NCBI GenBank assembly: GCA_040218145.1
Contig: JAVJQK010000128.1
Location: 180,089 to 244,088 of the forward strand
From: Sandaracinaceae bacterium
GTDB taxonomy: Bacteria; Myxococcota_A; Polyangia; Polyangiales; Sandaracinaceae
DNA length: 64,000 bases
Direction: 5' to 3'
Positions 57,308 to 64,000 of this stretch are shown piece by piece. The notes beneath the pieces are model-generated. The model worked only from the letters and a program-made list of their open reading frames with translations, did not search any database and was not told where the DNA came from. Each line of letters starts with the position of its first letter. Position 1 is the first letter of the stretch. The position numbers and the translations under genes are program-made.

Positions 57308-59401
57308 TCAAGGCGCGGGGAGGTCCGCGGGGCCGGGCGCGTCCTCCCGCGAGAAGCCGAGCACGTAGGGAACCTGCGCGCCTTCCGTCGCCACCGTCAC
57401 CCACACGTCCCAGAGCCCGGGCAGGGCGGGGCCGTCGTAGTACGTGCCGTTCGCGTCGACGCCACAGACGAGCTCCCCGTCGGGGCGGCGCATCACCAGG
57501 CCGACCGGCTGATCGGCGCGCACGAAGACGCGCAGGCGGGGCAGCTCCTCGGTGACCTCGACGCCGTGCCCGGGCATGTCGGTGGAGAACCCGGTACACG
57601 CGCCGGCCAGCCCGTCGATGTTGACCTCGCCGGACGCGACGCCGCGCAGGCTCTGGGGGTCGGCGCCGCGAGGCTCGATGCGGAGCTCCGCGCCGCCGAG
57701 CGCTGCGGCGGAGGACGCCGGCGCGGGCAGCGCGCTGGGCATCGCCGCGGGGTCGGTGCTCACGCCGAGCGTGTAGGCGTGCATGTCGAAGCGGGTGAAG
57801 GCGCCCACGAAGATCCGGTGCGCGCCCGCGGGCAGCTCGCCTTCGACCATCGGGTCGGTGCCCTCGGTGTCGTCGTTGCAGAGCCAGGTGCCGTCCTCGA
57901 GCTGGACCGCGAGCGTGGAGTCGGAGGCGCCGCGCGCGATGATGCGCAGGTAGGTCGGCTCGGTCACCGTCAACGGATGATGCACCATCCCGATCCAGCC
58001 GACGCAGCCGGGGTGCTCCTGCGACGCGTCGACGTCGCCGCCCGCGGTGTCCTGCAGGGTGACGGGGCTCATGCCCGGCGAGGCCAGGAGCGGCTCCCCG
58101 GGCACGGACGCGTCGAGCGACCCCGTGGGCATGCCGAAGTCGAGCGCGTCCGCCCCGCGGCCGAAGCCTTCGCCGAAGCCGCGCGCGAACTCACCCGCGA
58201 GCTGGATGGCGCCGATCACCAGCGCCGCGGCGCCGCTCAGCCGCGCCCAGAGCAGCTCGCTCTCGCGGTCGTCGAGCGAGAACGCCATGCGAATGCGCTC
58301 GCCCTCGAGCGTCGGCGTCATGGCGGCGATCGGCGCGCTCAGGTGATAGAGCCGCGTGAACGGGGCCCGGGCCACCTCGTCGAGGGCCGCGCGCAGCTCG
58401 CCCCGGACCGCGTCCGCGTCCGCGCCCTCGCTCAGCTCGAGGAGCCACTCCGCGCGCACCCCGCCGTCCAGATCCAGGTGCATCCCGGCCGCGTCGATGT
58501 GCTCGAGCCACGCGGGGCCGTCGTCCTCCTCCTCGGCGGCTTCGTCTTCGCCGGCGAACGGGCTCGGCGTCTCGTCGGCCAGCAGCTCGCGCAGGCTGCG
58601 CGCGTCCTCGATCGCGATGACGAGGTGGTGGTCGAAGAGCCCGAGGCGGTCATGGAGCCGCGGCGCGTCGGGGCGCGCGGGTCGGCCTCGGCGATCGAGC
58701 ACGCCGCGCACGTCGGCCTCGGTGCCGAGCACCCAGAGCCCCTCGGCCAGCTCCACCAGCTGGTACTCGCGCGCGACGAACGCGCGGAGGCCGCGCACCT
58801 CCCGCACCCGCACGCGGGCCGCGCCCTCGTCGGCGACCCCGAGCCCCAGCGGGTCTTCCGTGGCGGGCGCCCCCATGCCGAATGGGAGCGCCGGCATGTC
58901 CGCGCCCCCGGCCGCCAGCTGCACGGTCGAGCGCGCCTCCTCGTCGCTGAAGCGCGCGCCGAAGAACGTGATCGCGGTCGGCGGGTTCCGGCGCGGGTTC
59001 GAGGCGACGAAGATCCAGTCGGGGCGGCTCAGGATGTCCAGCGGCTCGGCGTCGGGGTCGGGCAGCTCGGGTCGGCCTGGCTCGTTGAGCGCGTCTGCCA
59101 GCGTCGGGGTCGGGATCCCGAACGGGCTGAAGTCGTCGAGCTGCGCCGCCGCGTCTTCGGCGAGCTCCCCGAAGAGCGCGAGGTCTTCGTCCATCACCCC
59201 GTACAGCCGCGTGCTGCGAATCCCGGCGAGGTCGATGAAGACGAAGCCGCGCGAGGCGGGGGGCGCGAGCGCCTCCAGGTCATCGGTGCCGGACAGCTCG
59301 GTGGGCCGCGGCACGGTCGACTGCCGCGGGGTCGCGCCGCAGCCGGCAGCGAGAGTCGCGAGGAGGGTGACGAAGACGAAGCGCATCACGGCGCGATCCA
59401 T
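57308..59401 (-). CDS. Large lipoprotein of unknown function
   Basis: The protein has 697 residues from ATG 59401 (ATG 59386 also possible). The leader MRFVFVTLLATLAAGCG has the lipobox LAAGC. The N-terminal region (40-400) alternates strands and helices (for example RGFVFIDLAGIRSTRLYGVM and LSRPDWIFVASNPRRNPP) and may be a duplicated alpha/beta domain. A hydrophobic stretch occurs near 430. The C-terminal 230 residues contain two jelly-roll-like segments with AGAHRIFVGAFTRFDMHAY and LPGLWDVWVTVATEGAQVPY, similar to peptidase-associated P/PPC domains. No catalytic motif is seen. Confidence 0.68.
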   Translation of the reverse strand: MDRAVMRFVFVTLLATLAAGCGATPRQSTVPRPTELSGTDDLEALAPPASRGFVFIDLAGIRSTRLYGVMDEDLALFGELAEDAAAQLDDFSPFGIPTPTLADALNEPGRPELPDPDAEPLDILSRPDWIFVASNPRRNPPTAITFFGARFSDEEARSTVQLAAGGADMPALPFGMGAPATEDPLGLGVADEGAARVRVREVRGLRAFVAREYQLVELAEGLWVLGTEADVRGVLDRRGRPARPDAPRLHDRLGLFDHHLVIAIEDARSLRELLADETPSPFAGEDEAAEEEDDGPAWLEHIDAAGMHLDLDGGVRAEWLLELSEGADADAVRGELRAALDEVARAPFTRLYHLSAPIAAMTPTLEGERIRMAFSLDDRESELLWARLSGAAALVIGAIQLAGEFARGFGEGFGRGADALDFGMPTGSLDASVPGEPLLASPGMSPVTLQDTAGGDVDASQEHPGCVGWIGMVHHPLTVTEPTYLRIIARGASDSTLAVQLEDGTWLCNDDTEGTDPMVEGELPAGAHRIFVGAFTRFDMHAYTLGVSTDPAAMPSALPAPASSAAALGGAELRIEPRGADPQSLRGVASGEVNIDGLAGACTGFSTDMPGHGVEVTEELPRLRVFVRADQPVGLVMRRPDGELVCGVDANGTYYDGPALPGLWDVWVTVATEGAQVPYVLGFSREDAPGPADLPAP

Positions 59402-59477
59402 GTCCGTTCGAGCCCCGACGTCAAGCCGAACACGGATTCGCGGTACCCTGCGTGCTCCTCCTGCGAAGGCTGAAGAC

Positions 59478-59924
59478 ATGTCCGTTTGGTTCGAAGGCGA
59501 GGGCGACATCGCGTGCTCACTCCAGCGCGTGAAAGACGAGCTGCGGAGCCCGGGGGCGTTCTACGTCGGGGTGATCGCCGAGATGCCCGGGCTGTCCAGG
59601 GTCGAGCTCATCGACGAGGGCCCGGACTTCGTCATCCTCGAGACGAACGAGGGCACGATGAGGCGCACGAACATCTCGGTGCAGGTCGAGCCAGAGCGCG
59701 TGGTCGTGGAGCTCGACGAGGTCTACGAGGCGGGCTCCAAGGTCACGGCGAAGACGCACTTCCTGGACGAGTTCACCGCGACCGAGGCTGGCGTGCGCCA
59801 CCGGACCGCGCTGAGCGGCGTCGAGGCCAAGGGGTTCCTCGGCTTCCTCTACCGGAACCTCGCGAGCAAGAACATCGGCAACGCGTTCCTCGCGGCGTAC
59901 CGCAAACACCTCGAGACCGCGTAA
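59478..59924 (+). CDS. SRPBCC family protein
   Basis: The protein has 148 residues from ATG 59478, with no signal peptide. It has the helix-grip pattern of the polyketide cyclase/SRPBCC superfamily: a long first strand with IACSLQRVKDELRSPGAFY, then VEPERVVVELDEVYEAGSKV and a last helix (FLGFLYRNLASKNIGNAFLA). Members bind small hydrophobic molecules; the ligand is not predictable. It is divergent from the large lipoprotein gene across a 76-base region. Confidence 0.7.
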   Translation: MSVWFEGEGDIACSLQRVKDELRSPGAFYVGVIAEMPGLSRVELIDEGPDFVILETNEGTMRRTNISVQVEPERVVVELDEVYEAGSKVTAKTHFLDEFTATEAGVRHRTALSGVEAKGFLGFLYRNLASKNIGNAFLAAYRKHLETA

Positions 59925-59975
59925 CCGTCGCAGTCCCTGGGCAGCTTCCGCGCGAGGGTGGCGTAGTCTGCTTGG

Positions 59976-60620
59976 ATGGCCGAGAAGACGTCGAGCGCGA
60001 AGAAGTGGATCGGGTTCGGGTGTCTGGGCGTGGTCGTCCTCTCCTGCGTCGGGGTGATCGTCCTGATGGTCGTCGCGTCGAACGCGGTCGCGGGGATCGA
60101 CGGGGCGAGCGTGGCCTGCGCGGGGCAGCCCGTGCCGGGCGCGCCGGCCTACGTCCCGAACGGGCCCCAGCGGGTGCTCGCGTTCCAGCATCAGGAGAGC
60201 GGCAACTGGAGCTACGCGGGCACGCTCTTCCCGCACGACTTCCCGGACGCCGAGTCGGCCGAGGAGGCGACCCTCGTGGCGTGCTTCGAGCCGGAGAGCT
60301 CGGCCGTCGAGATCGAGACCTGCAACTACCACGGCGGCTACGTCGTGCGGCGCTACCAGTTCCATCGTCCGGTGCGGGTCATGGCCGCCAGCACCGGTCA
60401 GCTCGTGCGGGAGATGGACATCACCGGGGACGCGCCGGCCGCGTGTCCCGAGCAGGTCGCGACCGGCGGCGGCGGGGGCGGCGTGAGCGTCCGGCTCCTC
60501 GGCATCCCCGTCGCCACGCTCGGCGAGGAGGACCCGGCGCCGACCGAGCAGGACCAGGTCGGCAGCGCGGTCTCGGCGCGGGTCGTGGGCGACGCGCTGC
60601 GCGACCTCGTGCTGCCGTAG
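59976..60620 (+). CDS. Single-span membrane protein of unknown function
   Basis: The protein has 214 residues. A basic start (MAEKTSSAKKWIG) leads into one membrane helix (GCLGVVVLSCVGVIVLMVVAS). The external part has a five-cysteine domain (SVACAGQPVPGAP, VACFEP, ETCNYHGGYVVRRYQ, AACPEQ) that is not recognisable. A Gly-rich linker (TGGGGGGVSV) precedes the C-terminal 50 residues. It follows the SRPBCC gene by 51 bases on the same strand. Confidence 0.6.
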   Translation: MAEKTSSAKKWIGFGCLGVVVLSCVGVIVLMVVASNAVAGIDGASVACAGQPVPGAPAYVPNGPQRVLAFQHQESGNWSYAGTLFPHDFPDAESAEEATLVACFEPESSAVEIETCNYHGGYVVRRYQFHRPVRVMAASTGQLVREMDITGDAPAACPEQVATGGGGGGVSVRLLGIPVATLGEEDPAPTEQDQVGSAVSARVVGDALRDLVLP

Positions 60621-60629
60621 CGCGGCGCG

Positions 60630-61505
60630 TCAGCGGAAGGCGCCGCCGTGGCTGCGGGGCGCGCCCGCCGCCTCGAGGAAGCGGACGGCGGCGCGCGCTT
60701 CGGCGTCGGACGGCGGCCCGGGCCAGACGACCTCGACCCGCTCCCCGTCTCCGCAGACCACTGCGCCGCCGAGCTCGTCCATGTTCGGCTTCCGCTCCGG
60801 GTCGACGAGCCTTGCCGGGATCGCGCCGTCCCCGGTGCCGATGTCGAGCCGAAACGCCCGGGTCGGGACGCGCGCGGGAGCGTGAGCGACGAACGCGAGG
60901 CGGGCGTCTCGCAGCTCGACCGACAGTACGACCTGCACCCCTCCGGCGAGGACACGGGAACGGGCGGCGTCCAGCTCGAGGCGTCCGTCGACCGCCTCCG
61001 CGATCCGGCGCAGGTCGTCGACGCCGAAGCGAGCGAGGCGCAGGGCGAGCTCGATCGCGTCGCACAGGACGTCGGCCCGGTCCTCGTTCCTCGGCCAGGT
61101 GAGCGTGACCTCTCGCCCCGCGCCCCCGAGCGAGAGCGGGCCGGGGAAGACCTCGAACAGGCGCCGCGCCTCCGCGTCGAGCTCGAGCGCGGCGGCTCCC
61201 AGCGAAGAGGCGCTCGAGAGGTCGGCGAGCTGCGGGCCGACGCCGAGCGCGTACTCCGTCCGGACCACGGTCGCGAGCGACATCATGTGCGTGCTCGCCA
61301 CCGCGCGAACCTCTCGCTCGATCACGAGCCGGAAGACGACGGTGCCAGCCCGCTCCAGGCGCTCGAGGCGCCCGTCCATCGCCTCGGCGACCTCCTCCCA
61401 CGCGGCCTCGATGGCCGCGGTCCTGGCGTCACGCCCGACGACGGACCGGACGACGAGCGCCCCCAGGACGAGGGACGCCGCCGCGGCGACATAGGCGATG
61501 AGCAC
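60630..61505 (-). CDS. Hypothetical membrane-anchored protein
   Basis: The protein has 291 residues, starting with one N-terminal hydrophobic segment (LIAYVAAAASLVLGALVVRSV) and then a cytoplasmic or periplasmic domain of mixed alpha/beta character. Two internal parts are similar in layout (each with EAMDGRLERLE or EAVDGRLELDA), suggesting a duplication. No conserved motif is recognised. It is convergent with the preceding gene, nine bases apart, and 21 bases downstream of the CxxCH lipoprotein gene on the same strand. Confidence 0.55.
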   Translation of the reverse strand: MLIAYVAAAASLVLGALVVRSVVGRDARTAAIEAAWEEVAEAMDGRLERLERAGTVVFRLVIEREVRAVASTHMMSLATVVRTEYALGVGPQLADLSSASSLGAAALELDAEARRLFEVFPGPLSLGGAGREVTLTWPRNEDRADVLCDAIELALRLARFGVDDLRRIAEAVDGRLELDAARSRVLAGGVQVVLSVELRDARLAFVAHAPARVPTRAFRLDIGTGDGAIPARLVDPERKPNMDELGGAVVCGDGERVEVVWPGPPSDAEARAAVRFLEAAGAPRSHGGAFR

Positions 61506-61526
61506 TGGCGGAGGCTCTCCAGGCGT

Positions 61527-62432
61527 TCACGGCGCGTGGCAGATCACGCAGCCGTAGTCCTGGTTGGCGTACATCAGGTCGAAGGCCGAGCCCTCCTCGC
61601 CGCGCTCGGCGAAGCGAGCGAGCAGCGCGTCGGGATCTGCGAGCGCGTCGTCGACGAGGTAGCGCCAGGGCCAGCGCTCGAAGCCCTCGGCGTCGCGGGA
61701 GACCTCGAGGTAGGCGACGGTCGTGTCGCGATCGCCGACGCGCGCGTAGTGCTCGGCCCAGTGATAGGCCATGCCGGGGAGGGCCCAGGGCGCGTGCTCG
61801 GTGTTGCGCTCGCAGAAGTCGGCGCCGGTGCACTCCCACGCGTCGATCGCGGCGATGACGCGCTGGGGCACGCCCGTGGAGAGCGGCAGGCCGATCGCGG
61901 TGCCGCTGATCGAGGGGACGTTGCCGAGCGGGTCGGCGGCGATGCGGCGCTCGGCCTCGTCGTAGAGGCGCACGGCCTCGGCGTCATCGCCGGTGATGTG
62001 CGCGACGGCGATCGCCATCGACGCCTTCCACGAGACGAGGATGAAGTTGTCCGGGTCGAGCGCCTCCGCCTCCTCGAAGTCCGGCCCGACGCGCGTGATG
62101 TAGTCGATCGCGTCCGCGCCGACGTCCTCCTCGAGGGTGATGGCCATCCCGAGCTGACCGCGCCGGAAGAAGACGTTGCCGCGCGCCACGGCGAGCGCAG
62201 GGTCGCCCGGCGCGTGCGCGTCGAGCACGTCGCCGTACATCTCGTAGACCGGGATCCGCAGATCGCGACGGGTCTGGAACGCGACCCAGAAGCGCGCCTC
62301 CGAGCAGGCGTAAGCGTCGGCCTCGGAGAGCCCGCGGCAGTCCTCGAGGGTGCTGGGATCGACCCCGCCGCAGCCGAGGCCGCAGGTCAAGGCGAAGAGC
62401 ACGAAGAGCAGCGGGGTCGCGCGGCGCGTCAT
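61527..62432 (-). CDS. TPR-like lipoprotein ending in a CxxCH haem-type motif
   Basis: The protein has 301 residues. The leader ends LLFVLFALTCGLGCGG with lipobox Cys. Helical repeats (ALAVARGNVFFRRGQLGMAI, ISWKASMAIAVAHITGD-like) suggest TPR or TatT-type helices. The last residues are DYGCVICHAP, a CxxCH c-type haem attachment motif three residues from the end. Four further cysteines occur in the mature chain. No full cytochrome domain or Met ligand is seen, so haem binding is only a possibility. The start overlaps the preceding gene's stop by one base (TGATG). Confidence 0.7.
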   Translation of the reverse strand: MTRRATPLLFVLFALTCGLGCGGVDPSTLEDCRGLSEADAYACSEARFWVAFQTRRDLRIPVYEMYGDVLDAHAPGDPALAVARGNVFFRRGQLGMAITLEEDVGADAIDYITRVGPDFEEAEALDPDNFILVSWKASMAIAVAHITGDDAEAVRLYDEAERRIAADPLGNVPSISGTAIGLPLSTGVPQRVIAAIDAWECTGADFCERNTEHAPWALPGMAYHWAEHYARVGDRDTTVAYLEVSRDAEGFERWPWRYLVDDALADPDALLARFAERGEEGSAFDLMYANQDYGCVICHAP

Positions 62433-62995
62433 CAGAACGGCAGGTTGGTGTTGAGGACGATGTCGTAGGCGACGGTCTCGGCGCTCGACACCGTGACGGT
62501 CGGCGAGCCGAAGCCCTCGAGCGTGACCAGGTCGCCGCGGTCCGGGCCCGCCGTCTCGGGGTCGGTGCCCGCGTTCATGTTGTCGTCGAGGAAGCCGCTG
62601 ACGAAGTACGGCTCGGCCCGCGGCGGGATGCCGTCGATGGCGTAGGGGATGGCGGCGTCGGCGGACGACATGTCCGCGTCCTCCACGATCACGCGGCCCA
62701 CCACCATCGCGGTGTCGCGGTTCGTGACCGGGTCGCGATCGAAGACCGCGAGGTAGAGGTGTCCGACCCCGCCCGCGCGCGGCATGGCGGTCCGGGTCAC
62801 GACGCCCGCGAGGCCTCCCGTCATGCCCGCCGCCGCGTCGGGAGCGGGCGGGTCGCCCGCGTCGGGCTCGGCGGGCGGCCCCGCGTCGGGCGCGGGAGCC
62901 GCGTCTACCCGGTCCGTGCCCGCGTCCATGGCCGGGCTCTCCCCGTCACATCCGAAGGCCGACAACAGCACACACATCACCCAGATTCGTCGCAT
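62432..62995 (-). CDS. Lipoprotein with DAG-type linker, unknown function
   Basis: The protein has 187 residues. The leader MRRIWVMCVLLSAFGCDGES carries the lipobox AFGC. A linker rich in Asp, Ala, Pro and Gly (DAAPAPDAGPPAEPDAG) follows, then a domain of about 120 residues with beta strands (GHLYLAVFDRDPVTNRDTAM, EAYFVSGFLDDN-like). The beta pattern resembles exported Ig-like domains, but no family is identified. Probably surface-exposed. It is first of a two- or three-gene minus-strand unit with the CxxCH lipoprotein. Confidence 0.65.
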   Translation of the reverse strand: MRRIWVMCVLLSAFGCDGESPAMDAGTDRVDAAPAPDAGPPAEPDAGDPPAPDAAAGMTGGLAGVVTRTAMPRAGGVGHLYLAVFDRDPVTNRDTAMVVGRVIVEDADMSSADAAIPYAIDGIPPRAEPYFVSGFLDDNMNAGTDPETAGPDRGDLVTLEGFGSPTVTVSSAETVAYDIVLNTNLPF

Positions 62996-63065
62996 CGCGG
63001 GCAGACGCTAGCAGCGGGCGACGACCGAGACCGTGACCAAACTCCACTCTCCCGCTCGGTCGCCT

Positions 63066-63386
63066 TCAGAACCGCGCCCGGACCGTCGCGACGCAGCCCG
63101 TGGTCGCGCAGGTGGCGCCGGCCTGGACGGGCGCCTCGCCGCTCGCCTCGTCGACGAGCAGCCACACGAGGGCCCCGACCGCGCTCGCCGCGGCCACGCC
63201 GAAGAGGACGTCGGTGGTCAGGCCCAGCGTGCGCAGGAGCTCGATCTCGTCCTCGGCGTCCTGACGGCAGGCGCCCACCGGACAGCTCGCGTCGAGCGAC
63301 TCGTACTGGTCGTTCGTGCACCGCGGTGACGATCCCGGCAGCCAGCTGGTGATGGGCGGCGGTCGGTCGCGGCCCCGGGCGCCCCC
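63066..63386 (-). pseudogene. Start-less C-terminal fragment of a membrane protein
   Basis: The minus-strand frame is open from just after a TAG (63389-63387) and ends at 63066. The readable part from about 63355 (PPPITSWLPGSSPRCTNDQY) through CPVGACRQDAEDE and one membrane helix (VLFGVAAASAVGALVWLLV) to a Cys-containing end looks like genuine coding sequence. No ATG, GTG or TTG occurs before the GTG at 63278, which lies inside that sequence. The pattern Cys-rich loop, helix, short tail resembles C-termini of PEGA- or TPR-type myxobacterial proteins. It is best read as a 5-prime truncated remnant; a short gene starting at 63278 is the alternative. Confidence 0.45.
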
Positions 63387-63449
63387 CTACGGGAGGTCCA
63401 TCGTGCCGTCAGGCCGCTGCGCGGGGGAGGGAGTGGGCGCGGGCCATGG

Positions 63450-63680
63450 CGTCGATTCTCGAGGCGGGCGCGACCTGCTTGGGAGATCGCGCCGCGTCGG
63501 TTTCTCTACGCGCGGGCGGCCCCGTCCTTCGAGCGCGCGCGGCTCCCGGTTCACGCCCTGTCGGCGAGGCGCGCCGCCGCGCTGGCGGCGGGACGGGATC
63601 CCCTCCCGCACGAAGACGGCGTGCGCTCCCTCGGCGTCGTGAGGCCGGGCGCCTACGCCGACATGCTCGCGCCGCCGTAG
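63450..63680 (+). pseudogene. Possible start-less gene remnant
   Basis: This plus-strand frame has no start codon upstream but shows strong third-position GC and a plausible peptide (PRRFLYARAAPSFERARLPV, then LPHEDGVRSLGVVRPGAYAD) ending with TAG at 63678-63680. The two other plus-strand frames give Arg/Pro-rich chains typical of noise. It may be the decayed end of a gene displaced by the element to the right. The evidence is codon bias only. Confidence 0.25.
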
Positions 63681-63692
63681 CCGCCGGGTGAA

Positions 63693-63722
63693 GGTGGCGG
63701 CCGCCACCCCTCCGCCACCCCT
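63693..63722. repeat. REP-like palindrome followed by an 11-bp tandem duplication
   Basis: GGTGGCGGCCGCCACC (63693-63708) is a perfect 16-bp palindrome. CCGCCACCCCT is then repeated in tandem at 63701-63711 and 63712-63722. The block lies 91 bases before an IS200-like transposase gene. RAYT transposases act on such palindromes. Confidence 0.5.
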
Positions 63723-63812
63723 CCGCCGGCGGATCGGGGGTCACGCGGGGTGTTCGAGCGTCGATTCTCCCGTGTGAGGAGGCTGGATCGAATCTTGATC
63801 TGTCTAGGCGCC

Positions 63813-64000
63813 GTGCCCCGCGCGAAGATCCAGGCCGCCGCCACGTACGCGGTCACCATCCGTTGCGTGTGTCGGAAGCTCTTTCTGACGCCGTTCGCGC
63901 CGCAGCTGCACGCGTGGATCCTGTACTTCCTCTCGGAGGCGGCGGCGAAGACGGGGGTGATCGTGCATCAGATCACGATCGAGCCGAACCACATCCACCT
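63813..64000 (+). CDS. IS200-like (Y1_Tnp/RAYT-type) transposase, truncated by the window end
   Basis: The frame from GTG 63813 is open to the window end (62 codons). It reads VPRAKIQAAATYAVTIRCVC, then RKLFLTPFAPQLHAWILYFL and ends TIEPNHIHL. The NHIHL sequence is the HUH (His-x-His) motif of Y1 transposases, preceded by the usual strand. The start is chosen as the first GTG after a stop; no ribosome binding site is obvious. The catalytic Tyr lies outside the window. Such single-domain proteins are often domesticated RAYTs in myxobacteria. No terminal inverted repeats of a complete insertion sequence are visible. Confidence 0.6.
   Translation, partial: MPRAKIQAAATYAVTIRCVCRKLFLTPFAPQLHAWILYFLSEAAAKTGVIVHQITIEPNHIH

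Noticed and set aside
63387..63707. Minus-strand 106-residue frame
   Set aside because: Arg/Pro-rich and opposite the better-biased plus-strand remnant. It shares its frame with the 63066-63386 fragment, but a stop codon separates them and no domain is visible.

Overview
The window is very GC-rich and almost fully coding. It looks like a chromosomal segment of a myxobacterium (Myxococcota, perhaps Polyangiales/Sandaracinaceae-like). Supporting signs are Hanks-type kinases, lipoproteins with Asp/Ala/Gly (DAG-type) linkers, MYXO-CTERM-like C-termini, thrombospondin type 3 and DUF4215-type repeats, a DUF2378-like protein and an ECF42 sigma factor. Taxonomy is inferred from gene content only. No rRNA, tRNA or CRISPR array was seen.

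Region 1 (1-13.6 kb): the tail of an unknown gene and a Cys-rich lipoprotein on the plus strand. These are followed by a six-gene minus-strand operon read from 11551 down to 1302: a membrane protein with a huge Gly-Gln tract, a MoxR AAA+ ATPase, a DUF58 protein, two membrane-anchored von Willebrand A proteins and a P-domain lipoprotein. Upstream lie a Ser/Thr kinase and an M23 peptidase. Region 2 (13.7-22.2 kb): a truncated haemoglobin, then a tightly overlapping six-gene plus-strand operon that looks like a small, unfamiliar biosynthetic gene cluster: MDR dehydrogenase, class-B asparagine synthetase-like amidotransferase, methyltransferase, 2-oxoglutarate/Fe(II) oxygenase-like protein, A-T-R reductase and a NadR-like protein. 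It is preceded by a sigma70-like promoter with a palindrome exactly between its -35 and -10 elements.

Region 3 (22.1-27.8 kb): a VOC protein, a YCII/DGPF protein and an ECF42 sigma factor with an apparent ECF42 promoter in front; a coupled 38-codon membrane ORF and ExbD-like membrane protein; a TPR lipoprotein and a CBS protein. Region 4 (27.9-38.2 kb): surface proteins, namely an OmpA protein with TSP3 repeats, a 1586-residue repeat protein with a MYXO-CTERM-like tail, a family-10-like glycosidase lipoprotein and a TIGR03790-type protein. Region 5 (38.3-40.1 kb): a MarR-family regulator with four C-terminal cysteines, a protoglobin and a thioredoxin-like protein, linked by repeated TTAGCA boxes.

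Region 6 (40.2-63 kb): mixed housekeeping and accessory genes: a TDP2-like phosphoesterase, an exported PEP-synthase-like ATP-grasp protein, LOG-family and universal stress proteins, a kinase/FGE-sulfatase fusion, a 600-residue protein with HExxH divergent from an arrestin-fold protein, haem oxygenase beside an ECF sigma/anti-sigma pair, YajQ, an M20 peptidase, SRPBCC proteins and several lipoproteins, one ending in CxxCH. Region 7 (63.0-64.0 kb): degraded gene fragments, a REP-like palindrome with a tandem repeat, and the start of an IS200-like (RAYT/Y1_Tnp) transposase cut by the window end.

The strongest candidate for a new system is the 14.1-22.2 kb cluster. The TTAGCA regulon at 38.3-40.1 kb is next.
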